Shown: positions 8,583-17,512, counted from the first letter of the stretch. The stretch is DNA of 60,903 nt from Pleomorphochaeta sp. (GCA_028532815.1 JAQQAS010000031.1:1-60903); one strand, 5' to 3'. Notes: generated from the letters alone by a model not told the origin. Program-made: numbers and translations.

Positions 8583-9344
8583 CTAATTTAATGATGCTAT
8601 ATATACTAAACCATCTAAAGTATGATTTTTTCTAACTTCATCAATTCTATTGATTAAAGGAGAAATTGTTGAAGAAAGTCCCCCTGTAGCAATTACTTGC
8701 AATTTTGTATTTAACTCATTTTCTGTTCTAGCAATCATAGATTCAACTAAACCTGAATATCCATACATAATTCCAGCTCTTATAGAACAATCAGAAGATC
8801 TTCCCATCGCTTTTATTGGTGCTTTAAGCTGAACTTGTGGTAGTTGCGCAGTGCTGCCAAATAACGCATTTACAGCTGTTATTAAACCTGGAGTAATTGC
8901 GACGCCTTCAACTTCACCTTTTTTATTAACACAACTCATTGTTAAAGCAGTCCCAAAGTCGATTACCATAACATCTTTATTTGGATAAAGGTTATGTGCT
9001 TGTGCTAAATTGCATAATAGATCAGAGCCTAATTCAACTGGTATGCTTTCTCTAACTAAACCCGTATTTAAATCGTGATTTATCATAATTGGCTCAATAC
9101 CAAATAGTCTAATAACATTCTTCTGTAGTGCTCTATTTAAATTGGGCACAACAGAAGAAATTACAGCTTTAGTTATATTATATTCATTTGAATCAGAGTT
9201 ATTTAAAAGAGACTCTAACAATACAAAATATTCATCACTTGTTTTATGTATATCAGTGTGGATTCTCCAAATATTAATCCAAGATTCTCCATCATGAACA
9301 GCTAATACAATATTTGTATTTCCAATATCCACAGCAAATAACAT
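8583..9344 (-). CDS. coaX: Type III pantothenate kinase
   Basis: Catalyses the first step of coenzyme A synthesis from pantothenate. The ASKHA-fold motifs are present: DIGNTN near the start, VIDFGTALT in the middle with the catalytic Asp, PGLITAVNALFGSTAQLPQV and GIMYGYSGLVE, then ATGGLSS. The length of 253 residues is normal for CoaX. The start is the ATG nine bases downstream of AAGGAG; an ATG six codons earlier contains that ribosome site. It begins 18 bases after the ABC-F stop and is likely co-transcribed with it. Confidence 0.94.
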   Translation of the reverse strand: MLFAVDIGNTNIVLAVHDGESWINIWRIHTDIHKTSDEYFVLLESLLNNSDSNEYNITKAVISSVVPNLNRALQKNVIRLFGIEPIMINHDLNTGLVRESIPVELGSDLLCNLAQAHNLYPNKDVMVIDFGTALTMSCVNKKGEVEGVAITPGLITAVNALFGSTAQLPQVQLKAPIKAMGRSSDCSIRAGIMYGYSGLVESMIARTENELNTKLQVIATGGLSSTISPLINRIDEVRKNHTLDGLVYIASLN

Positions 9345-9362
9345 ATCTTTATACTCCTTCAT

Positions 9363-11006
9363 TTATATAGAAAGATTGTGGTGATTTTGACCTTCATATA
9401 ATTTATCTCTTAATTCATTTACACCTTCGTCTGCTAAGTATTCATCAAATGGCATCATTCTATCGATTATTCCAGAAGGAGTAAATTCGATTATCCTATT
9501 AGCAATTGTGTTAACAAATTGATGGTCATGTGAATTAAATAAGATTACACCAGAAAAATCAATTAAGCCATTATTTAATGCAGTGATTGATTCAAGGTCT
9601 AAGTGAGATGTTGGTTCATCAAACATCAAACAGTTAGCTTGTTCTAGCATCATTTTTGATAATACACAACGAACTTTTTCGCCCCCAGATAAAACAGTAC
9701 AATCTTTTAATGCTTCATCACCGCTGAATAACATTCTTCCTAAGAAAGATCTTATATAAGTATCATCTTTTAAATCAGGAGAATATTGTCTTAACCAATC
9801 AGTTATACTTACGTGTTCTGCAAAATATTTAGTATTATCTTTTGGGAAATAAGATTGAGATGTTGTAACACCCCATCTATAAGAACCTTCATCTGGCTCT
9901 AAATTTCCACTTAATATTTCAAATAAAAGAGTTTTAGCTAAGTGGTTAGGACCAACAAATGCAATTTTATCCCCACTATTAACAACTAAGTTTAGATTAT
10001 CAATTACTTTAACGCCATCAACAATTTTAGTTAAACCATCAATTTCTACAATATTATTCCCTAATTCTCTAAAGGGTTTAAATGCAATATATGGAAATCT
10101 TCTTGAAGAAGGTTTAATATCATCAATTGTTAATTTATCAATTAATTTTTTTCTACTTGTTGCTTGTTTAGCTTTTGAAGCATTAGAACTAAATCGTTGA
10201 ATGAAATCTTTTAACTCAGCAATTTTATCTTCCCTTCTTTTCTTATCATCTTTCATTTGTTTGTTAATCAATTGACTTGATTGATACCAGAAGTCATAGT
10301 TACCAACAAATAATTGAATTTTAGAGTAGTCAATATCTGCAATATGAGTACAAACACTATTTAAAAAGTGTCTATCGTGACTTACAACAATAACTGTGTT
10401 ATCAAAATTTTCTAAAAAGTTTTCAAGCCAATTAATTGATTCTAGGTCTAAGTGGTTTGTAGGTTCGTCGAGTAAAAGAATGTCAGGAGACCCAAATAAA
10501 GCCTGAGCTAATAGAACTCTAACTTTCATTCCATCTTCAATGTCTGCCATTTTTTTATCATGATAATCAGTAGAAATACCTAAACCATCTAACATTTGAC
10601 CTACTTCGGCTTCAGCTTCCCATCCACCCATTTCAGCAAATTCATTCTCTAGATCAGCGGCACGTATACCATCTTCTTCACTAAAGTCTTCTTTTTCGTA
10701 GATAGCCTCCCTCTCTTTCATAATTTGATAGAGTTTATCATAGCCACGAATAACAGTTTCCATAACAGTAAAATCTTGGAAAGCATAGTGGTCCTGTTTT
10801 AGCATAGTCATTCTTTCACCAGGAGTAATAATGACCTCACCAGTGTCTTGTTCAATCTCCCCAGCTAAAATCTTTAAGAAGGTTGATTTACCGGCACCGT
10901 TTGCACCTATAATTCCGTAACAATTACCTGGGGTAAACTTAATATTAACATCTTTAAATAATACTTGTGTACCATAAGATAATGAAATGTTTGAAGCTGT
11001 TATCAT
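9363..11006 (-). CDS. ABC-F family ATPase (YkpA/YbiT-like)
   Basis: Soluble protein with two ATPase domains and no membrane segment, 547 residues; ABC-F proteins act on ribosomes. Domain 1 has Walker A GANGAGKST and Walker B ILLLDEPTNHLDL, then a charged linker at about residues 235-285. Domain 2 has LSGGEKVRCVLSK and LMFDEPTSHLDL. Domain 1's signature is IEDGMKVRVLL instead of LSGG, and domain 2's Walker A is GPNHLAKT, lacking the last glycine, so one of the two composite ATP sites looks impaired. The exact subfamily and any antibiotic role are not determinable. Confidence 0.88.
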   Translation of the reverse strand: MITASNISLSYGTQVLFKDVNIKFTPGNCYGIIGANGAGKSTFLKILAGEIEQDTGEVIITPGERMTMLKQDHYAFQDFTVMETVIRGYDKLYQIMKEREAIYEKEDFSEEDGIRAADLENEFAEMGGWEAEAEVGQMLDGLGISTDYHDKKMADIEDGMKVRVLLAQALFGSPDILLLDEPTNHLDLESINWLENFLENFDNTVIVVSHDRHFLNSVCTHIADIDYSKIQLFVGNYDFWYQSSQLINKQMKDDKKRREDKIAELKDFIQRFSSNASKAKQATSRKKLIDKLTIDDIKPSSRRFPYIAFKPFRELGNNIVEIDGLTKIVDGVKVIDNLNLVVNSGDKIAFVGPNHLAKTLLFEILSGNLEPDEGSYRWGVTTSQSYFPKDNTKYFAEHVSITDWLRQYSPDLKDDTYIRSFLGRMLFSGDEALKDCTVLSGGEKVRCVLSKMMLEQANCLMFDEPTSHLDLESITALNNGLIDFSGVILFNSHDHQFVNTIANRIIEFTPSGIIDRMMPFDEYLADEGVNELRDKLYEGQNHHNLSI

Positions 11007-11034
11007 TTATATATTCCTTGTAAATATAGTCTAT

Positions 11035-11064
11035 CAAAAAAAAAGCAACCTGTCTTTAGGCTGC
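11035..11064 (-). terminator. Terminator of the tRNA-Gln/tRNA-Glu unit
   Basis: On the minus strand the stem GCAGCCT/AGGTTGC (one G-U pair) is followed by nine or more T residues. It also sits just before the ABC-F start and may shield it from tRNA transcription. Confidence 0.85.
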
Positions 11065-11075
11065 CTAAAAGTAAT

Positions 11076-11147
11076 TAGTCCCTAGGGGAATCGAACCCCT
11101 ATTTAAAGACTGAGAATCTTTCGTCCTAACCGTTAGACGAAGGGACC
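11076..11147 (-). tRNA. tRNA-Glu (anticodon CTC)
   Basis: Cloverleaf with acceptor GGTCCCT/AGGGACT (terminal G-U), D arm TCTAACGGTTAGGA, anticodon stem AAAGA/TCTTT around TTCTCAG, and T arm GGGGTTCGATTCCCC. CCA is not encoded. It is transcribed after tRNA-Gln, 6 nt downstream. Confidence 0.92.
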
Positions 11148-11153
11148 AGACAA

Positions 11154-11224
11154 CTGGGATAGAGGGATTTGAACCCCCAAAAGCAGAACCAGAATCTGCT
11201 GTGTTACCATTACACTATATCCCA
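11154..11224 (-). tRNA. tRNA-Gln (anticodon CTG)
   Basis: Acceptor TGGGATA/TATCCCA, anticodon stem GCAGA/TCTGC around TTCTGGT, and T-arm loop TTCAAAT. A first-position T is typical of tRNA-Gln. CCA is not encoded. It is the first gene of a two-tRNA transcript. Confidence 0.92.
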
Positions 11225-11240
11225 AAACACACTAGTGAAA

Positions 11241-11269
11241 AATATACAAATTAAGACAAACATTGTCAA
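11241..11269 (-). promoter_or_regulatory. Promoter of the tRNA-Gln/Glu unit
   Basis: On the minus strand a perfect TTGACA and TATATT are separated by 17 bp, with the predicted start about 10 bp before tRNA-Gln. Confidence 0.85.
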
Positions 11270-11337
11270 TTAGTAAATATAATGGAATATAATTAATAGC
11301 TGAGAGTTTTTATTCTCTGCCCCAATTTCTTAGACGT

Positions 11338-11868
11338 TTATTCGCCTTCATATGTTAATAAAACATCAACTTTGTGATCTTTTAATAATTCTTGGTATCC
11401 TAAAAATGGCAAACCTATAACACCACCTATAGCTTCTACTTTTGCACCATTTTCTTCAATTATAGATCTAGCTGCCTCAAGTGTACCACCAGTAGCTACT
11501 AAATCATCAATTAATAAAACCTTATCACCTTTTTTAACATCAACATGCTGGATACAAATTGTATCAACACCATATTCTAAAGAAAACTCTTGTTCATAGG
11601 TTTTTCCAGGTAGTTTCCCTTTTTTTCTAGCTAGAATTAAAGGAACACCCATTTTTATAGCTAAGGGACTTGCGAAAATAAATCCACGTGCTTCTAAACA
11701 AGCAATGCTATCAATATCTCTATCTTTGTACAATTCGTAAAATGCATCAATGCAATAATTAAAAGCTTTTGGGTCTGCTAAAATTCCAGTTATATCGTAA
11801 AATAGAATTCCTTCTTTAGGGAAGTCTTTTACCTTTCTTATTGCTGAATCTAAATCAAATTTCTCCAT
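11338..11868 (-). CDS. apt: Adenine phosphoribosyltransferase
   Basis: Purine salvage enzyme converting adenine and PRPP to AMP. The PRPP loop VLLIDDLVATGGT is intact, ACLEARGFIF and KKGKLPGKT match the family, and 176 residues is normal. GGAG lies close to the ATG. It starts nine bases after tsaD and is presumably part of the orf97-tsaD-apt transcript. Confidence 0.95.
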   Translation of the reverse strand: MEKFDLDSAIRKVKDFPKEGILFYDITGILADPKAFNYCIDAFYELYKDRDIDSIACLEARGFIFASPLAIKMGVPLILARKKGKLPGKTYEQEFSLEYGVDTICIQHVDVKKGDKVLLIDDLVATGGTLEAARSIIEENGAKVEAIGGVIGLPFLGYQELLKDHKVDVLLTYEGE

Positions 11869-11877
11869 TAATCACTC

Positions 11878-12891
11878 CTATTGCTTTTTTTTAAATGCAC
11901 TAACTCTTGCACTAGCACTTATATTATACTCATCTCTATAGCCATCTTTTAAATAGCTATATGCTAAACCTGCTATCATAGCCCCATTATCTGTACATAA
12001 TTTTAATGATGGGAAGGTGACACTGTAACCACCTTTCTCTAAATTCTTTAATTCAGCACGTAATAAACTATTTGCTGCTACACCACCGCCGGCAGAAACT
12101 CTCTTTAACCCAGTTTCTTTTAATGCAAGTTTAATTCTTTTCATTAAAATCCCAACAGCTGCTCTTTGAAAACTTGCAGCAATATTTTCATTTATAATTT
12201 CACTTTTTTTATCATGAAATTTTTCAAGTTGGTTGATTACAGCGGTTTTTAAACCTGAATAGGATACATCAAACTCATGTCCTTGAGACAAAGAAGGGCC
12301 TGGAAATAAAAATGCTTTAGAATCCCCACTCTTACTTAATCTATCAATTACAACACCACCTGGATACCCTAACCCATAATGTTTTGCCACTTTATCAAAA
12401 GCCTCTCCGATTGCATCATCAATAGTAGTACCCAATACTTCAACATCACTATAACTATTAACTTTACAGATAACTGTATGCCCTCCAGAAACTAACACCC
12501 CTAAATAAGGGTATTCTTGAGGGTTTTCTATTTGAGAAGCATATAAATGAGCTCTGATATGATCTATTGTTATAAAAGGAATATCTAAGGTTGCAGCTAA
12601 ACCCTTTGCAAAATTAACTCCAACTAATAGAGATCCTAAAAGCCCAGGTCTATTGGTCACAGCAATGGCATCAATATCATTAACAGTCAAATCAGCCTGT
12701 TTCAAAGCTGTCTGAACTACTTGATCAATCCATTCTGTGTGCAATCTGCTAGCTAATTCTGGCACAACGCCTTCATAGGGTTTGTGCAATTCAATTTGTG
12801 TTGCAACCACATTACTTAATACTTTTGACCCATCTTGTACTACAGCAGCACTGCATTCATCACAAGAGGTTTCTATTCCTAAGATTTTCAT
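11878..12891 (-). CDS. tsaD: tRNA threonylcarbamoyladenosine transferase
   Basis: Transfers the threonylcarbamoyl group to A37 of ANN-decoding tRNAs, working with TsaB and TsaE. Visible motifs are GIETSCDE at the start, metal-binding His residues in HIRAHLYAS, VSGGHT, GYPGGVVIDRL, GGGVAANSLLR, and Asp in TDNGAMIAG. The 337-residue length is typical. An AAGGAAT lies about 14 bases from the ATG, a long spacing. Confidence 0.96.
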   Translation of the reverse strand: MKILGIETSCDECSAAVVQDGSKVLSNVVATQIELHKPYEGVVPELASRLHTEWIDQVVQTALKQADLTVNDIDAIAVTNRPGLLGSLLVGVNFAKGLAATLDIPFITIDHIRAHLYASQIENPQEYPYLGVLVSGGHTVICKVNSYSDVEVLGTTIDDAIGEAFDKVAKHYGLGYPGGVVIDRLSKSGDSKAFLFPGPSLSQGHEFDVSYSGLKTAVINQLEKFHDKKSEIINENIAASFQRAAVGILMKRIKLALKETGLKRVSAGGGVAANSLLRAELKNLEKGGYSVTFPSLKLCTDNGAMIAGLAYSYLKDGYRDEYNISASARVSAFKKKQ

Positions 12892-12909
12892 AAATAAATT
12901 TATAATTCC

Positions 12910-13203
12910 TTAATCTTTTTTTACTTTTAATTTTGATACTATCTGAAGAAAATCATCAATACTATTTATAGATGTACTTTTTGATAAAGCTTCGAAACTA
13001 GCTCTTTGGTGTAAATCAGAAATTGTGTTTCCTTCATTCAAGAGCGTAGGATAAAGTTCCATAAAAAATTGAGCTACTTCAGGATCCCAAGTTTCAGCAA
13101 TCACTGGCCTTTGGTCAATTTCTTTTGAATATTGAAATGCATAAGTATCATTTCTTAAAGGTAGTTTTACTGTTTTTAATGTTTTATTTTGCTTGTTTAC
13201 CAT
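12910..13203 (-). CDS. Unknown 97-residue protein
   Basis: No family recognised. The soluble-looking protein has a basic N-terminus (KQNKTLKTVKL) and a central hydrophobic/aromatic part (AQFFMELYPTLL), and ends in basic residues. It precedes tsaD by 18 bases on the same strand and probably leads the tsaD-apt operon. There is no SD; a TTGACC-17 bp-TAAGCT promoter ends eight bases before the ATG, so the message may start at or next to the start codon. Coding status is likely but not certain. Confidence 0.55.
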   Translation of the reverse strand: MVNKQNKTLKTVKLPLRNDTYAFQYSKEIDQRPVIAETWDPEVAQFFMELYPTLLNEGNTISDLHQRASFEALSKSTSINSIDDFLQIVSKLKVKKD

Positions 13204-13211
13204 ACCGGCTT

Positions 13212-13240
13212 AGCTTACAGTTTTTATAAGGGTCGGTCAA
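13212..13240 (-). promoter_or_regulatory. Probable promoter of orf97-tsaD-apt
   Basis: On the minus strand TTGACC is followed after 17 bp by TAAGCT, whose last base is eight bases from the ATG. The -35 is strong and the -10 is weak. Confidence 0.4.
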
Positions 13241-13333
13241 GATTGTATAAAGATATTGAAGGGAAATTAAATAGATTAAAATATCTTAAAGCAGTTGAAA
13301 TTATTATAGGTTATATTGTATCTTTTTCATATT

Positions 13334-13405
13334 GCCGGAGTAGCTCAGGGGTAGAGCAACGCTCTCGTAAAGCGTGGGTCAAGGGTTCAATTCCCTCCTC
13401 CGGCT
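13334..13405 (+). tRNA. tRNA-Thr (anticodon CGT)
   Basis: Acceptor GCCGGAG/CTCCGGC, D arm GCTCAGGGGTAGAGC, anticodon stem ACGCT/AGCGT around CTCGTAA, and T arm AGGGTTCAATTCCCT. CCA is not encoded. Confidence 0.94.
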
Positions 13406-13464
13406 GTTTTTTATTTTTCTAATAATAAAATTAAAAAATAAAAAAAATTGAACAAATTCATTAC

Positions 13465-13504
13465 AAAAATAGGCTGGTTATTTCCATATAACCAACCTAT
13501 TTTT
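13465..13504. terminator. Bidirectional terminator, tRNA-Thr / ppdK
   Basis: A 17-bp inverted repeat (AAAAATAGG...CCTATTTTT) has a 6-nt loop and one imperfect pair that is a G-U in the minus-strand RNA. It is flanked by A and T runs and serves both converging genes. Confidence 0.85.
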
Positions 13505-13528
13505 CAATTTGAAATAATTTATTTATTT

Positions 13529-16231
13529 CTATTTATTCATGATAACAGCTTGAGCTGCAGCTAATCTTGCAATTGGAACTCTGAAAGGAGAACAAGATAC
13601 ATAGTTTAATCCAATTTGTTGACAGAAATTAATTGTCTTTGGATCACCACCGTGTTCGCCACAAATACCTAATTTAATTGTAGGTCTAACAGATCTTCCT
13701 AATTTAGCAGCCATATCAACCAATTTACCAACACCATCAATATCGATTGTTGCAAATGGGTCATAGTCATAGAACTGTTTATCAGTATCATTTACATAAT
13801 GATTTAAGAATGATGCAGCATCATCTCTTGAGAAACCACAAGTCATTTGAGTTAAGTCGTTAGTACCAAAACTAAAGAATTCAGCTTCTTTTGCAATTTC
13901 ATCAGCAGTAATTGCAGCTCTAGGAACTTCAATCATTGTTCCAAGCTTATATTCAATTCTAACATTTCTTTCTGCAAATAATTTTTCAATCTCATCCGTA
14001 GCATGTTTTTTACAGAAATTATATTCCTTGTAATTACCTACTAGTGGAATCATGATTTCAGGATGCACCTCGAGATTCTTTTCACTTACATTAATAGCAG
14101 CTTCCATTATTGCTCTAACTTGCATTCTTAAAATTTCTGGATAAACAATAGCTAATCTACATCCTCTAAAACCTAACATAGGGTTAAATTCATGTAACTC
14201 AGTTATTTTTTGTGCAATTTTTTCTACAGAAACACCTAAATCTAATGCTAATTCGTGTCTTGAAGTATGGTCATTAGGTAAGAATTCATGAAGAGGTGGG
14301 TCCAATAACCTAATTGTTGCAGGACGGCCTTCTAAAGCTGTAAAGATTTCTTCAAAATCACCTCGTTGCATTGGAAGTAATTCATTTAATGCAGACTCTC
14401 TTTCCATTAGGTTGTCAGCAAGAATCATTTTTCTTATAGATTCAATTCTCTTACCACCGAAGAACATATGTTCTGTTCTACATAGTCCAATACCTTCCGC
14501 ACCTAAAGATACGGCTCTTTGAACGTCTTGAGGGGTATCTGCATTAGTTCTAACGCCTAATTCCTTAATCTCATTTACATAACTCATAAATGTCTTATAG
14601 TTTTCAAATAGTAAAGAATCTTCTTCTTTCATACTACCATCTAATACTTGTACAATCTCACTTGGTTTAACAGCAATTTTAACACCATAAACTGCACCAG
14701 TAAATCCATCAATTGAAAGATAGTCGCCTTCGTTAAATTGTAAATCACCAACACTCATAATTTTCTTTTTTTCATTAACAGTAATTGCACTTACACCAGA
14801 AACACATGGACAGCCCATACCTCTAGCTACAACTGCTGCGTGGCTAGTCATACCACCTCTGCTAGTTACAACACCTTTTGAAACAGCCATTCCTTGGATA
14901 TCTTCAGGAGAAGTTTCAGTTCTAACTAATATTACATTTTTACCTGTCTTAGCAATCTCAACTGCTTTATCAGCAGTAAAATAAATATGACCACAAGCTC
15001 CACCTGGAGATGCATTTAAACCATGAGCAATTTCTTCTATCTTGTTATTTTGTATATCTTTATTATCTAATACAGGAGCAAATAATTTATTAAATTCACC
15101 GGAAGGTACTCTTGATACAGCAGTTTCTTTATCAATTAATCCTTCTTTTACCATTTCAACTTGAGTTCTCAACCAACTAAATACAGTTCTTTTACCATTT
15201 CTGGTTTGAAGCATATAGAGTTTTCCTTCTTGAATAGTAAACTCTAAATCTTGCATGTCATGGTAATGATTTTCTAAAATTGTTCTAATTTCTACTAATT
15301 GATCATAAACTTTAGGATTAACATCTTTCAAAGTATCAATTGGTTGAGGAGTTCTAATACCCGCAACAACATCTTCACCTTGTGCATTCATTAAGTATTC
15401 ACCGTAGAATTTATTTTCTCCGGTTGATGGGTCTCTAGTAAAAGCAACTCCAGTCCCAGAGGTATCACCCATATTACCAAATACCATAGATTGAACATTA
15501 ACAGCTGTACCTAATAAACCTCTAATATCATTCATTTGACGATATTTGATTGCTCTATCATTGTTCCATGAATTAAAAACAGCTATTATTGCTTTAAATA
15601 GTTGTTCTTTAGGATCAGTTGGAAATTCTTCATTAGTATATCTTTTGTAAACTACTAAATATCTATTAATAACTTCTTTTAAATCATCAACATTCAACTC
15701 AGTGTCAAACTCTTTGTTTGTATCATCTTTAACACTTTGAAGAGCAGCTTCAAATTCATGATGAGGAACATCCATTACAACATCACCAAACATTTGAATA
15801 AATCTTCTATAACTATCCCAAGCAAATCTTTCATTACCAGATTTCTTAATTAAAGCTTCTACAGAATTTAGATTTAAACCTAAATTTAATACTGTATCCA
15901 TCATTCCAGGCATTGATTGAGCTGCTCCAGAACGTACTGATACTAATAAAGGATTTGTGGTATCTCCGAGCTTTGCCCCCATTGTTTTTTCAAGTTTTTT
16001 AAGTGTTTCTAAAACTTCATCTTCTAGATGTTTTGGTAATTGCCCACCGTGAGTATTAAAATATTCACAAGCTTCAGTACTAATTGTGAAGCCAGGAGGT
16101 ACTGGCAATCCTATCGAAGTCATCTCCGCAAGGTTTGCACCCTTACCACCAAGTAATTCTTTCATTGAAGCAGTACCTTCTGCTGTCCCGTCACCAAAGA
16201 AATATACATATTTCTCATTGTTAGGTTTCAT
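13529..16231 (-). CDS. ppdK: Pyruvate, phosphate dikinase
   Basis: Interconverts pyruvate, ATP and Pi with PEP, AMP and PPi. In fermentative bacteria it often works in the glycolytic direction, giving extra ATP. The N-terminal ATP-grasp domain begins VYFFGDGTAEG and contains RSGAAQSMPGMMDTVLNLGL. The swivelling domain has the phospho-His in GGMTSHAAVVARGMG. The C-terminal TIM barrel contains LCRTEHMFF and ends GICGEHGGDP. The 900-residue length is typical. GGGAGG ahead of the chosen ATG rules out a start nine codons upstream. Confidence 0.97.
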   Translation of the reverse strand: MKPNNEKYVYFFGDGTAEGTASMKELLGGKGANLAEMTSIGLPVPPGFTISTEACEYFNTHGGQLPKHLEDEVLETLKKLEKTMGAKLGDTTNPLLVSVRSGAAQSMPGMMDTVLNLGLNLNSVEALIKKSGNERFAWDSYRRFIQMFGDVVMDVPHHEFEAALQSVKDDTNKEFDTELNVDDLKEVINRYLVVYKRYTNEEFPTDPKEQLFKAIIAVFNSWNNDRAIKYRQMNDIRGLLGTAVNVQSMVFGNMGDTSGTGVAFTRDPSTGENKFYGEYLMNAQGEDVVAGIRTPQPIDTLKDVNPKVYDQLVEIRTILENHYHDMQDLEFTIQEGKLYMLQTRNGKRTVFSWLRTQVEMVKEGLIDKETAVSRVPSGEFNKLFAPVLDNKDIQNNKIEEIAHGLNASPGGACGHIYFTADKAVEIAKTGKNVILVRTETSPEDIQGMAVSKGVVTSRGGMTSHAAVVARGMGCPCVSGVSAITVNEKKKIMSVGDLQFNEGDYLSIDGFTGAVYGVKIAVKPSEIVQVLDGSMKEEDSLLFENYKTFMSYVNEIKELGVRTNADTPQDVQRAVSLGAEGIGLCRTEHMFFGGKRIESIRKMILADNLMERESALNELLPMQRGDFEEIFTALEGRPATIRLLDPPLHEFLPNDHTSRHELALDLGVSVEKIAQKITELHEFNPMLGFRGCRLAIVYPEILRMQVRAIMEAAINVSEKNLEVHPEIMIPLVGNYKEYNFCKKHATDEIEKLFAERNVRIEYKLGTMIEVPRAAITADEIAKEAEFFSFGTNDLTQMTCGFSRDDAASFLNHYVNDTDKQFYDYDPFATIDIDGVGKLVDMAAKLGRSVRPTIKLGICGEHGGDPKTINFCQQIGLNYVSCSPFRVPIARLAAAQAVIMNK

Positions 16232-16274
16232 AATTTCCTCCCAAAAAAAATTATACAAATAACATAGTGAATTA

Positions 16275-16303
16275 AGAGTAGGTCATTCACAATTATCTGT
16301 CAA
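16275..16303 (-). promoter_or_regulatory. Probable ppdK promoter
   Basis: On the minus strand a perfect TTGACA is followed after 17 bp by TACTCT (TA...T only), about 45 bp before the ATG. Confidence 0.45.
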
Positions 16304-16534
16304 TCTACTTTAGATATTTATGATAATAAACAGAAAAAAATTCTTGGTATAAATCTTGGTTTTTTATATATATTTCAACTAGATATTTTATTATCAATTT
16401 AGGGTGTATTTTTAACTATACAAATATAAAGCAATTTAATTTATTCCTAAATATTATTCAAAATAAAATACTACAAATTCATTATACTCAAATAGTACAA
16501 TTTAGCATATTTCCTATTCCTTATTCTATAAAAA

Positions 16535-16564
16535 TAACAAGAGCAACTACAAAAGTAATTGCTC
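16535..16564 (-). terminator. Terminator of the sigma-factor gene
   Basis: In minus-strand RNA a 10-bp stem GAGCAAUUAC/GUAGUUGCUC (one G-U pair, UUUU loop) is followed by a U-rich tail. Confidence 0.7.
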
Positions 16565-16592
16565 CCATTATGTTAGTAAATTAATATATTAT

Positions 16593-17465
16593 TTAGGCAC
16601 TATAGCTTTCTAAGCTTCTGTGTATTTCCGTGTTATGTAATTTTTGAATGGCTCTCTTTTCAATTTGTCTAATTCTTTCTTTTGTCAAATTGTAGATTTC
16701 ACCAATCTCTTTTAAACTCATTTGGCTTTTATTGTTTAATCCAAATCTATGTTCAATTATATCTTTTTCTTTGTCACTTAATTGATCTAAAGCTTCATTA
16801 ATATCTTCTCTCATTAATGTCTCCATTACTTGTTGATCAGGAGATGCTAAATCTGATTCTATATAGTCACCAATATTACTAGTTTCATTATCTTTAAATA
16901 CAGGAGCATCTAGACTAACCATATCTTTAGAGACAGAAACTAATGTTTTTACAATTGTAGGTTCTAAGTTAGTAGCTTGTGCTAACATATCAACTGAGGG
17001 TTCTTCACCAAATTTGTGCATTAAGTTTTTTTGAGCTTTTTGAATTTGAAGTAATTCATTAGATCTATTTAAAGGTAATCTTACTGCTCTACTTTTTTCA
17101 TTGATAGCCTTCATAATTGATTGTCTAATCCACCATACTGCATATGAAATGAAATGATATCCTTTATCAACATCATATTTATCTAGAGCGGTCATCAATC
17201 CTATATTTCCTTCATCAATCAAATCTGCTAAAGGTAAGCCTTGGTTTTGATATTTCTTAGCTATTTTCACTACAAAGCGGAGGTTTGATTCAATCATCTT
17301 ATTTCTAGCTCTTAAATCACCTTTCTTGATTTTATTAAATAATTCAACTTCTTCTTCATGAGTGATTAAAGGTAATTTATTCAACTCCTTCATATACATT
17401 GAAAGTACTGTTGCATCCTCATTAGAATTTTCTTCATTATTAAGCATATTTTTATTTTTATTCAT
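16593..17465 (-). CDS. Alternative sigma-70-family factor (RpoS-like, group 2)
   Basis: 290 residues without the acidic region 1.1 of a primary sigma. Region 1.2 is MYMKELNKLPLITHEEEVEL. Region 2 runs through ARNKMIESNLRFVVKIAKKY and the -10-reading KGYHFISYAVWWIRQSI. Region 3 follows RLPLNR, and region 4.2 has SLKEIGEIYNLTKERIRQIE. A consensus sigma-54 promoter lies just upstream, so its transcription probably needs RpoN and an enhancer-binding activator. This is the arrangement that drives rpoS in Borrelia. GGAGG lies nine bases before the ATG. A role as the housekeeping sigma is less likely given that promoter. Confidence 0.85.
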   Translation of the reverse strand: MNKNKNMLNNEENSNEDATVLSMYMKELNKLPLITHEEEVELFNKIKKGDLRARNKMIESNLRFVVKIAKKYQNQGLPLADLIDEGNIGLMTALDKYDVDKGYHFISYAVWWIRQSIMKAINEKSRAVRLPLNRSNELLQIQKAQKNLMHKFGEEPSVDMLAQATNLEPTIVKTLVSVSKDMVSLDAPVFKDNETSNIGDYIESDLASPDQQVMETLMREDINEALDQLSDKEKDIIEHRFGLNNKSQMSLKEIGEIYNLTKERIRQIEKRAIQKLHNTEIHRSLESYSA

Positions 17466-17494
17466 AAACCATGTCCTCCAGGTTGATAACTTAT

Positions 17495-17512
17495 ATGCAA
17501 AAAGCGTGCCAA
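17495..17512 (-). promoter_or_regulatory. Sigma-54 (-24/-12) promoter of the sigma-factor gene
   Basis: The minus strand reads TTGGCACGCTTTTTGCAT, matching YTGGCACG-N4-TTGCW. The invariant GG and GC are ten bases apart. The predicted start is about 20 nt upstream of the ATG, leaving room for the GGAGG. Confidence 0.88.

Larger units (their letters stand above)
16232..16592. other. Intergenic region between sigma factor and ppdK
   Basis: About 360 bp without a coding frame. It holds the terminator of the sigma gene near 16540-16564 and a probable ppdK promoter at 16275-16303. Nothing else stands out. Confidence 0.5.

Noticed and set aside
5790-9362. The whole 0.2-18.6 kb part as a genomic island
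   Set aside because: Base composition, tRNA context and housekeeping content (coaX, tsaD, ppdK, groES) look uniform; only the IS110 copy shows clear mobility signs.
11281-11337. Hairpin GCTGAGA/TCTCTGC after apt as a terminator
   Set aside because: The stem has a mismatch and there is no T run on the minus strand after it; not strong enough to list.
13189-13422. Open frame on the plus strand running into the tRNA-Thr region
   Set aside because: It reads through a complete tRNA gene and has no ribosome site; it is a chance frame.
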